Positions 38,801 to 50,800 of a DNA stretch of 64,000 nucleotides are shown one piece after another. The notes below the pieces were generated by a model. It saw only the letters and a program-made list of their open reading frames with translations, did not search any database and was not told the DNA's origin. Where the stretch lies: positions 13,783,291 to 13,847,290 of the forward strand of contig NC_056536.1 in the NCBI RefSeq assembly GCF_910596095.1, written 5' to 3'. The position numbers were made by a program, and so were the translations under genes. This stretch comes from Thunnus maccoyii. Lineage: Eukaryota > Chordata > Actinopteri > Scombriformes > Scombridae. The first letter of the stretch is position 1. Every line of letters starts with the position of its first letter.

Positions 38801-41800
38801 CATGGACTAAACAATGGAGAAAATAATCAGCACTCTAAATGATAATAGTTAATAGAAAAATAGTTCCCTACATGGTGAATACCAATGGATATTGAGCAGT
38901 AGCGATTACAGACACAACCTTCTATTTTTGTTCCAATGAGAGTTTTTGAGGGCTCTACATAGTGGTTCATTTTTACATGAAGAAACAACCAAAATAAAAC
39001 GGTGGAAAGGAAATGTAGTGCACCAAGGTGCAAATGTGGGGTGATTTTGGCTTCAGTCAGAATTATAGCAGAGTGAGTTTCAGCACCATGGACAGCACCA
39101 GCCTTTGCATTGCAGCAGGCTGCTGAACCGAGCAGAGCCGTGTTCTGTGTGCTGATAAGTCTGTCCCAGATCACAGATGCCTCGACTCAGCCGGGCTCTT
39201 GATCTGCTGGGAAAGAGGCCGGGCAAAGCTCTTTTTTTGTGTACCAATGACACATTAATGAAGGAAGCACAATGTGCCGATCCAGGCACAAATCCCATTT
39301 AATTTAATCATCCCATACATCCATGTAAGCCAAAAGCTCCAATCCAATCCCATTAAAACTGCTATTAGAACTGTGGCCAAGCCTTTAGTACAGAATTTGT
39401 GGTCATTATTGATGAGTTAGTGGCCTCTAGCAATTTCTTCATCAACACTGCTTCATCGTATGGCCCAAACCTGTTTGACTACCAGACAATGTCTTTTTCA
39501 TCACAGCAGCATCTCTCTGGCACAGGGGGACTGCAGGGAACTTTGTGTGGTCATACAAGGGAATGTGTTTCGTAACTGGGCAAACTCTTTTGTGGACAGT
39601 TTTTTTGTCAGTCCCAGACAGCTTTCACAACAGATTTTGCTGTAGGACTGACTCATTTTGGCTTCAATTTATGCGCTTGTGTCCAATCAGGGTCGCAAAT
39701 CCAGCTGCCTCGCAAGGTAAGACGGTGACAGACGGTGATAGACAGATGGTTCATCCAGTCACCTACCTACCTAGTATTTTTTTAAAATGCACGCCCTTTT
39801 CCAAACAGTTTCCATGGACGACTTCTCAGATGGTTCTGTGTAACAAACCATCTGCTGTGTCAGGTTAATGTCCTCAGTATGTCTTGCATGATATGCATGA
39901 CATGGCTATTGACATGGTTATTACACGCCATAATGACAAATACGACCATGCATGTAATGTCTTTTCCTGTTAAAGTATATCCATATATCCATGACAAATG
40001 AAGTTACTGGACAGTTAGCCCACAGACTCGTGTATGTATGTATTTGGTGTCACAAAATGAGCTGATGGCCACTGTTCATCCTGGCTGAGTTTGATCTATT
40101 TGATATCCAGCACATGGAATAAATGCAGCTTTTTGGACAGTAACATGGTGAAAAATGTCATGCTATTTTTAACTCAGTTGTGTGTAGCAGCTCCCTGTTC
40201 TAGTTGAAGCAACTGCTTGGGCTCTTACATCAAAATGTTTTAATAGGCCCAAACCATCCCACGCTTGCTGCACACTTGAGGGAATCCAAATATGAGTGGC
40301 ATCTTGGTTGTGGGAACTTGTTTGGAGATTACAGTGCTAACAGTTGGGATTTGTACTGTTTCTCTGTGCACCTCCCATTGTCTCTCCTGCCTGGAGACCA
40401 CAATGTGCTCTCCTCCCTGCAGAGTGGGGGGGACCCAGTGGAACTGAGCTATCGGCTTCTGTATTAAGTGTAGACTCAAAAACATGTACTCAAACACTCA
40501 TGTGCTCGCACACTTTGTGGGTTGCAGGGAGTATTTACACATGCTCTATCGCTCCCTCTCCCTCTCCTCTCATGCACACACTTAGCATGCTTAATATAAA
40601 TTTTTCAGGCATTGACCTAAATCAGTGGAAATAACAGGAATAAATTACACACCATTGCTCACTCACCTGACTCCACTACTGGAAACTATAACTAGCCTCG
40701 CTGACTGAAAACACCCACGCCCCATTGTAAACCCCCAGATAACTCACCTGTACGTAAAACTGGTGCCAGCAGGTTCCAGTCGAAGCCATGATGGCTCACA
40801 TTTACATGTATTGCCATCTCAAGGAATTAAAAAAGACTGAGTAAGTAGGAGTTCAGGATATTGCTCAAGGCTGTGTTTAAAACTGTTTATGGACACATAG
40901 GCTTTTGCAGGATTGAAGCTGTGACCTTTTGTTGCAGGGATGTATTTCTAAACAAGGCCACCAGCCACTTTTTAGTCAGCAGAGTCTAAAAGTGTAATTT
41001 TATAATTAACCATCTCTGTGCAGAGGTAAAGCTTTTGCAAGCAGCACTTTTGAAAGATATAAAAGGAGCTGAATGAGTCAATATGAATCTTGCAGTTTGT
41101 TAGACTAATGTGATGCACTGAAGGGTGAACCAAGACTTCCATTACCTGATTGAAGTAAGCTTTTTGGTGGAATAGGATGAGATTTCTTATAATGGGAACG
41201 TAGCCCAAAACTTATCTGTGGACTGGAAGTCTTCTTGGACACATTCAGGGTCTTCTTCTTCTTCTTCTTTTGGTGATTAATGGGAGAGAATGGAGTGACA
41301 TTTTTCTGAGGTTCGCCCTATTGTGTGGGTGACAGGAAAAGCACTTTTAGCAGGAACATTTTCGGCCCACTGGGTGGATGTGATACCTGCAGTGAGGCTT
41401 TCACAGTTGGTCAAAGATAGCCTGTCTTTTTTAGGGTGAAATGCAGAGACGTGTCTGTGTGTGTGTGTAAATGTGTCATATGTGAATGTGTTTGTGTGTG
41501 TGTGTAAGAATCACCATCTATATTTTATATAGTACTGTAAACAGTAGTAACCTTTTTCAAAAGTAATGCTCAATTATTGTCCAGGCCACAATAATCTAAA
41601 AACATTTGAAGAGTGTAAATCTTCACCAGTGTTGGGCAAATCTCTTGATAGTTTGAAGATATTGAGTTCTAAAGTTTCAGCATTGTTTGAGTTAAATGGA
41701 GATGGCTTTTTTTTTTGTTATAGCTATTTGAACATATCAACAAGTTGTATCAAAAATAAAAGAAAGCCAATATGACTTGAGAGGAATATGCATGTCAGGA

Positions 41801-44800
41801 CTAATGTAAAAAAAAAATCAAATCAGTGCCATTTTAGTTGTCTTCTTTTCTTTTATATTACACTAAATTGCTTGTGTGATTATTTACACACTCAAATTAA
41901 ATTTCAGCTTTTGTGTGCCACTAAAGTTGTGGGATTTGTTAGATGCAGATTTAGAAAATAATGGTCACAAAACAAAACAAACCAAAGATGAGATATTCTT
42001 AGTATGAGTCAAGCTCCAAAAACTCTTTCAAACTTCACACAGACAGTTTGTAACAAAGGCTTTCCATTAAAGAACGATCATCTCCAAGCCAAACCCATAT
42101 TAGCCCGATGACATCACATGGGGCACTTTTTTCAGACTTGGTGAAGCTCCCTCTAGAACCAAAGAAAATTTTATATAACTTTTTCCACAGGCTGAGTAGT
42201 GCTGACTTTGAGTAAAGCGATGGTGATGTGTAAAATCAGATGAATGCCCCTTTTAATATTAAAGACTTAATATGCGCTCGCTAATGACCGACTAATTCAG
42301 TTTTGACAAAACAGTCATAAAGAACCTTCTAGTGATCACCACCAAAATCCAATCAGTTTGTTCTTGCCACAACCCAATCTGTCCACAAAAGTTTATAAAA
42401 ATCCAAACTGACGAGTGAAAACAGAGCAGTCTGTCATACGAAGCTGAGAATGAACTAGATTCTTGTTGATGCTGCAGCAAGGCTTACACGTGAAGCCACC
42501 CACTAGTCCTCATTCTTAACACCAACATATGGTAGCAAACAAGGGCCTCAGGCATTTCCTATTGGCTGCTGGCCTCACTGACATCATTTCACTCTCTTGA
42601 TGCCAGTCGCCCACACGCTGGAGTTTCACACTTGGGCTGTAATCACTTTGATGATCTAGAGGCTTGACCTTTGCAGACTCATGTAGCCTTACACCTGTTT
42701 TCCCAGAAATCAGTTTTCTTCCCAAACAAGTTACAGTATACATCATTCATGTTAGGATGAGTCATCTCAGCACATATCTAAGGAACACAGATGGCTTAGG
42801 TTTGTTCAGGACAGAACTGATTTATTAAGTTTAATAGCAGCTCAGTAGGGTACAAAATGTTTTTTTTTTCCTTTAAAGTAATAATTTAATTCAGGATATA
42901 TTGTTAGATGAGAATGTTGTGCTCTAGAGTGGGCCTTCATTTGAGAAAAGAGCTTTTTTCCACTCCCAATGAACTATATTGTTATATGAGAAATGGAAAT
43001 GGACAAACATGAAAAATGAGAAAAACAAGGACATGACCTCAGTGTGTCAGTGCCAGTTATGGTGAATTGTTATAAATTAATTTCATAATGAAAATGTCCT
43101 GAAGAGAAGAATTAATAGTAATTTTATTATTTATGTATTGTTGAAGCAGTTTGATGGAATGAATATTGGTAATTGGATATGCAAATCTGTGAATAGGGTA
43201 AAATTTCAAATGACAAAATAAATCTCATAAGAAGAAAGAAAGTGTTATAAAGCAAGGCTTTCAAATATGATAAATGTCCATGTTGAGTGGACTTTGTTCT
43301 TTTTTAGAGCCTGAATAGAGTTATTTTGTGAATATGTTCATTATTCTCTCAGCCTTTCCTTTAATAAATCCCTCTATAGCTTGCCACTGACATTCCTGAT
43401 CTCAGCCTTTCTTTCTCATTTGTACTCTTCCTTTTACGTTGCTTCGGCCCTTCTGCTCTTCGCTCTCTTGCTGCTAGTCGTTAGCTGCGTGCCCTGACTG
43501 TGGCCGGGCCCCTGAGGCAGCGGGGCTACAGACAGATGGCAGCACAGTTGTAAAGCCAGGGGGGTAAAGCGAAGAGGTTAGCTGGCGTGGCAACGGGTAA
43601 GGAGGTGGTCCATTCAAGGGCACATTGTCAGTTGCCTGGGTTGAAGGAACAAGGTGGCTGGAGCGAGGAACCAAGGCTCTGTGGGGCCTGCAGAGAAGGG
43701 TTGGCAGCCTTATATTATAGCTGCGATGATTATTATTAGACCCGGGTTTGGTTTGGAGGTTCTTGCAGCAGGTACAATATAGTAACTAACGCTGTGCCTG
43801 AAATCACATCCTCATTCCCTCGCTCACTACACTCTGTATAGTATACACCTAGTAGTTTACTCTGTAGAGAGCAGTAAATTCAGATTTCGGACACCTATTA
43901 ATCATTGTCATTTTGTGTCATAATTGATTAGTGTAGTGTCCAACAACTGTAATTTCCCAACTATAAAATGTGATGCATTTCATTGTAGGATTGTTTTCAT
44001 GTTAGACACTACACCCTATAATGCCCTCAAGTTATATTACCAAAAAAAGCATGTAAATGTTGTGCACTATATAGAAGATAGGTAGTGATTTCGGACACAG
44101 CCTAACTGCCGTGCTTTGAGCTAAAGCTAACTCTAGCACAGCAACATGCTAATGTTTAGCAGGTACAATGTTTGAATGTTTAGCAGGTATAATGTCTACC
44201 ATGTTCACTATCTTAGTTTCGCAAATTAGCATGCTAACATTAATTAGCACTAAATACACTGTACAGTTGAGGCTGATGCGAATGTTGAATGTCGTTATTT
44301 GGTCATAACCCAAAGTTGTTGTTTTTTTTTCTTTTGATTTGATGATGGCATCAGGAGATGACCAAAGCCATTAAGATTCATCACCCGGGAAACATGAATG
44401 CCTGTTAAAAAAAAATTCAGGGCAATCCATTTAATGGTTGTTGAGATATTTTAATCTGACCCAAACTAGTTGACCGACTGACCGACAGACATCCTCGGAG
44501 TCAATGCACTAGCAGGGCAAAATAAATGAAACTATGATTAACTGATTTGGATAATTTCTTTAAATTGTCTGAGTCAGCTACTAGGTTGACAAAATCCACA
44601 ACATTACCATGCGAGTGCACCTGGCTGCATTCACTTTAAGCTGAAAATGTACTGTAACTTGAAGGACAAATGGTATTTTCTTACTCACTTGACAGTCCTC
44701 TAAGGCCTTTTCAGCATTGATATTCCAGCGATCTGAATGCTGATTGTGTTTGAGAGGTTTAAACATCTGCTCGTAAAAATAAGATGTTACATGATAAACA

Positions 44801-47800
44801 CTTGTTTCATGTATTTGTAATGCAGTCAAATGGTGCCAACTAGGTTAATAGTGGAGTGCTGTCTTATTCAGATTTATGTTTTAATACTACAGAGAGCTTT
44901 AAAAACACAAACCCACTCATTTGATCGGTCTAGCAGGTGATTCAGCAAAGCAAGGCTTTGCCTCATACAACCTCTCTGCATTTGATATTATCCCTCTGCT
45001 CAGTGTGATTTGCTAAATCTGAAAAAGGTCACAAACAGATTCAGAGTTGTATTCATTGCTGACTCACATTCTTTGCCTTTGTGGATGTCAGTGTCACCAC
45101 AGAGCAACAGAGACTCCAAAAAATGTGGGTGTTTGGCGCTTCATTGTTGACAAAGCTCTTTTTCAAGAGTTACCTTTGATTTTTAGACTTCCTATATTTT
45201 AATAGAAGAACATATTCCAGTTGCTTAGCTCACCTTAGGCACTTGTGAGGCAGGGTGTGCTCAATGTGTACATGTGGGGAGAGATCTAATGCTCTTGAAT
45301 GTGCTGACAAGCTGGTTAAGTGGGGTGTGGTCCCTGGTGGCACACAAACGCGCTCTGTTTTAGTTTTCTTGCCAAGTCACATTATCATATTGCCTACTGT
45401 ATTCCAATCTTAAATCATTTTTGAGTTCATACTGCACTAATGCAGTATAGAGTGTAGCATTTGGAGCTTATATTTGCTTGTATTCTTGAGGTTGTTTGTG
45501 AATAATATTATGTTTTCTGTTGAGAATTTTATCTTGTATCCCGTGTAAAGCCGTGATGCCATGGCCTGATTGGAATTAGAGTGTGCACAGGCTTGTGTGT
45601 TAAAGGGGGACTACTGGCTTACAGCAAGCGGACTATTGGTCCACTGCATGAGCATGACACATGGATTCAATAAATCCTATTTGCACTAGCATATTAATTA
45701 GAATTGCATATCATCGCCACATGGTGCATGTAGTCCATTCATGTTTATCTGACACACATTTCGATGCTTCCTCATCCAGCGGATAAAAGAAATCTCCCTG
45801 TGCGTGCATGTGTTTTCACCTAATTCCTGTGCTCTACCCAGACTACTGTCATTTTCTGTGAACAACCACCCTTCTATGAAAAATGAAGAGTTACTTGATA
45901 TGCATTATAAATAGCTGCTCCGTGATTGGGCGAGCCTAGATTCTCCTGCAAGCTCTTCCGTATAGCAACAGCCCCCTCCCATCTCTCCTTTTTCGCCTCT
46001 TCTCCCTGGAATCCCCTTTCTGTCCCCCCCACACCCCTACTCCCCAATCTCCTTCCCTCTTTCAAAATGCAGACAGATCTCATTCTCCATGTGGCTTCAC
46101 CCCCTACCCACAATGCACTGGGTGCTGCCACTGGCTTTAGATGTGGCAGTATCTGTGAAGGGGGCTCCTCTCTTCTCCTATCTTCTCTCCTCCCCTCCTC
46201 TAAGCGACAGACTGACTCGCTCCTCCCGCTGGCTCCCACTGCTGCGGCAGCATCTGGATGTGGTCGCCATGGCAACAGCAGCGGGCCTGACCCCACCTCC
46301 TCTCTCCTTCCCTCCTCTCCACACACACTCTCTCCCTCTCTCACACAGACATAACGCCTCTACCCCTCCTGCTCCCCCTCTCCTTCTCTTAAGCTTTTTT
46401 TTTTCTCTGAGCGACTGGGTGCGTTTCCTTCAAGCTTGACCTGGATTCTGCATACGGCGCCTAGTCTGCTACGCTGCATGTGTGACAGTAGTGATGATGA
46501 CACAGTGAGACGGGCGCGCATGGTCAACTGACCTGTTTCCACGAACTTTTAGGGACAAATACCAAACTGGAAATTAACTCTTTACATCTCATCTATTCTC
46601 CTTTATTTATTTCTCACCTTCCCTTTCCTCTCCTCCCCCCAATCACTACCACCACCCTCTTTCTACTCCCACCCATGTGCTTCAGGGAAGAAGCAAGGGG
46701 CTGCAAAAAAAAAAAAAAAAAGCGTGAAAAGGAGTCAGCTGTACCATCCCTCCTCCATCACTGTACTCCACATCACACCCTAAGCCACTCTGCAACCCCC
46801 CTCCTCCCCCTTTCAAACACCAACCCCCCATCACAAATCCTTGCCTCCTCAGCTGAATATTTGAACAAAGATATCAGCCTCCTTAAGGCAGATATGATCC
46901 GGTTTTGTCACATTGACGTATGTAGCTCTTAAATACATCACATTCATTGTACATTTCCTCTTCCTTGGCTCGCTGTGTGACTAGATGCGGGTGCACCCGC
47001 AGCAATGTGCGCACATGGACCTATAGACCCACACTTTGCTTGATATGAGTCACAGACATCAGCCATTGAAATCCAAGTTTTCTTTGAAGAGAGAAAAGGG
47101 CTCTCTGTGCATGGTGCAGGAATGACAGCACAGTAATTTATAGATAAATTAAAATCATGGACTGCACACTTCATAGACTGTTGCATACTTTTCCTTTTGT
47201 TTTCATGTCTTTTATCTAAAATAGAATTTATTAGAAAATCAAAAAAAATGATGAATCTCACTTTGTTGTCGTTGTTTTGGGCTTTTATTTTCATTGGATA
47301 ATTTTTATTGTTTCTGCTTATCATTTGCTAAACCAGTTCAAATATTTTCTGATGTTTATGTATGGTTTGTATTACCTTATGCATATATGATTCCACCACT
47401 GTCAGACATAAGCAACATAAACAGACAGACATGAGCGCTGGAATCATCAGAGCTTTTGGGGATGAAATAATAAAACCACACTGTATGCTGCCTGTGTTTC
47501 GTTCCTGTTTTGTGACATTATGGAACATATTGCAGCGATATTTGTGCCACCTGAAAACACTGATCAATTAGGAGATATATATCCTGTGAGAACCAGGACA
47601 GCGATTATATGCATATGGCAGAGGAGTAGTACATTAGAGAGAAGAAGGCTGACACAATAAATATCAGCCCTGCTTTACCAGGCAGCCTAGTCTGATGCTG
47701 TTTCTGGGAAACCAGTGTGAGGCTGGCACACCTGTTGGTCTCTGGGGAAATGCATCTTTTGTAGTCTTATGAGGCTCTCTGTATCTGTGTGCTCTTGTGT

Positions 47801-50800
47801 TCCCTCCAAATTTGGACCGTGAAAGATATTTATTTTGATACATGACGTATGGCTGGAGGGGAGGGGATTCGCAGGAAAATTACAGCCGTGAGGGAGTGTG
47901 CCTTGATCAAATTAGTCTTTCTAATTCAATCTGTTCACAGCACTTGGAGTCCATCATGGTTTATTCAGTAAGGTGAGGATACTAATTGTGCTCTGGTTTC
48001 TCTCTCCCTCTCTCTCTCTCTCCTTTCACCTACTTCTGCACATATGTGGTGATTTTCTTTCATCTCTGTATCCTCTCCTGTATACTGCAACACACTCCTT
48101 CTCCTCTTTTATGTCCCCACCCCCGCCCACTCTTTCCGTACCTCATTTCATCCTCCCGTAACAACTCTCAACCCTTCTCTGGGCTTCTTCTGCATCTCCA
48201 CTGTCACTGTAGTAGAGGTGTTGGACCAGCAGAGGGTGCTGAGGACAGGTTGCCTGGTGTCGGGGGTCCACACTCCACCCATTCGCCGCAACAGCAAGCT
48301 GGCCACCCTGGGGCGCCTCTTCAAGCCCTGGAAGTGGAGGAAAAAGAAAAATGAGAAGCTCAAGCAGAGTTCCACAGGTACAATGCTGGCTGGGTGGGTG
48401 GAGGGTGAATTGATGTTGTAGGGAGACAAAATGATGCAGGCACTCTCACATGCTCCTCATCTCCTCTAATGAATTAGGTTAGGAAGAAATAACGAGAGGG
48501 TGTGGGCGAAAAGATGTGACAAGTCATGCTCTAACCGTTTGATGAAGTCAGTCCTCATCAATTTATAATGACACCAGATAAGACTTGAATACATTCTTTG
48601 TTGAAATCACTGAGGTGTACAGCATGATATTGTGTAAAAAGGAACAATCACTGCTTGTTGGTTTAATGCTGACACACACTTTGTTGGGTGTTGCTGAAAT
48701 GAGTGTTATTTGATTCTTACAAGGACTGGGCTCTATGGTTGACATCAGCATCACAACATCAATAAAAAATATTGTGCCAATGTCAAAATGTACCACAATA
48801 TGGCAAATGCAAACAAAATCACATATTAAAAAAACTAATTATGGTTGAATGCAATGAACTATGTTCTAGTGTTATATGTGATATCAGCCCCAATTTATAC
48901 CTCTCATATATTACCATTACATTTGAGTCACAGATCTATGAATCTAATTTTCAGAAAAATAAATACATGGCGATCTTTGAAAAACTGCTCTGAAGGTATT
49001 TCCAAAATCATCAAAGCTTCTTCTAACCATCTGGATGAATAAATATTCTGTCTGTTGCACGATAAAAAAGATTTTTAGCCAAGTTGCAACTCTGTTTCCT
49101 GATCCAAACAAACATGGTAGCAGGAAATTAGATAATTATGTCCTTGCTGTTTTTGTACAACACAAGAAAAAAAAAAGATTATTATCCACTTATTAATTTG
49201 GACAACTGAAGACAATATGATCATATTGTCACAATACAATTTCACTGCAAGTTGTTCAACAGTAATAGTGGGATCATCACAGTCACCTTGTGTCTGCTTT
49301 TAAAAGCAGTCATAGCAGGTTTATCTACAGTATGTCTTGTCATATCATTTGCTGAACACAAAGCTAAATGTGATCCTCCTGCTGAAAGGGAGGGTGTTAT
49401 TGAATCAAGGTGATTTAAGGAGTGAATGTCATTGAGCTAAAACACAGTTTGTCACATCAGAGGTCTGCTGCAGTCCATCTCTCCAGTAGCTGCTCTAACT
49501 CTAACACACTCTACTCACTTATACACATGATCCCTTGAAGGGTTGCATGCTGATTGGTTGAGCTGTAGACATGGATCTAATTTAACTGTACTCATTTTTT
49601 CATGAGCTTATTCTGCCATGACATGATATATATTCACTTAAAAAGATTTGCCAATGCCAAGCATGTCTTTTCATGTTAAAATCACACATTTATTCCTAGA
49701 AAACTGTATATTTTTAGTTCTATATAATAGTAGTTATAAATTAACCCTCCAGCCAATAAACAGACTAAAACAAGCCTTTCACTACTTAATTAATGTCATC
49801 GTATTGCTTTAAACTGTTTAATCATTCCTATCTGATTTACTGTAACAGGAAATACTTAAAATCAAGAAAGCCAGATTCTCTCAAAATGCTGTTTCATGGT
49901 GACTGTATTGAATCATCTGTCTGAAAAGAGAGAAATAGAAGAGATTAAGCAACAGAAAACATAATAGCTTCAAAACTAGAAATTTCTTTTTATAACGGGA
50001 GATAATTCACATGTAATTTTGTGTATCCACAATATATAAATCATGACAGCTACACATACTTCTCTCCATTCACAGATGTAGCATTATCCAGCAGTCTTCT
50101 GTGCCACGACCCACACTCCCCCACCCAGGGCTGCTGCTCAGATGGTACACTCCTGCTTGGAGGATTCGGGGGACCTTTAAGCCCAAACCTCACCGTCAGC
50201 AGCGTAGAATACCTTGGTCCTGAGGAGGAGCACCCCCCTCCAGGTAGGATAATCCTTCACTCTACTCAGAGTCAGCCAATCAATGGTCGTTATGGACCTG
50301 CAAAAGTAACAGTTAAGGGAACAATTGATTTGTTATGTGGCAGAGTATTTTTTTGCCTCAGCCTAGCTCTATAGAAGATCAATGTGAGAGTGTATAAGAT
50401 TGCAATGATCAATTTGATAAAATGCTTGACATCTTATATCAGAGATTTACAAAAATAAAATGTTGGTGTTATGAAATAATGTCATTAGTGCCAGATGTAC
50501 AATATGTATCATAAGTAAAGGTTTGAATTACATTTGCTCATTTTGCATTTAATTATACACTATTCATAAAGCTATTGCTTTGGCAGATGAAGAGGTGTTT
50601 GCTTTTGATTCAATGTCACTATGCATGTGCCATTAGAGGGCAGCAAAGACAATTGAATGACGTTCTTTGCCTTTGCTCTTATCTGCCATAGGTGTGTATA
50701 AATACATACAATGAACATATTTAATAGAAATCTGAACAACTGTTGCAAATAATAATAATAATAATGATAATGATAATAATAATAAGTTAAGTCAGTTATA

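Larger units (their letters stand above)
29959..48212 (+). other. phactr3 intron 1 (18.3 kb)
   Basis: The large first intron separates exon 1 from the basic-region exon. It contains several copies of a GGGCTGCAAC MITE-like repeat, a GCTAACATGCTAA-type repeat at 44097-44510, microsatellites, and a pyrimidine-rich block with a TATA box at 45900-46560 that could be an alternative promoter. I found no further exon with matching phase. The stretch near 39080-39400 has an enhancer-like texture, but this is only an impression. Confidence 0.7.

Noticed and set aside
45926..46439. Pro/Leu/Ser-rich frames of 116-156 residues on both strands
   Set aside because: They come from pyrimidine-rich low-complexity DNA, with no family match and no suitable splice junction.
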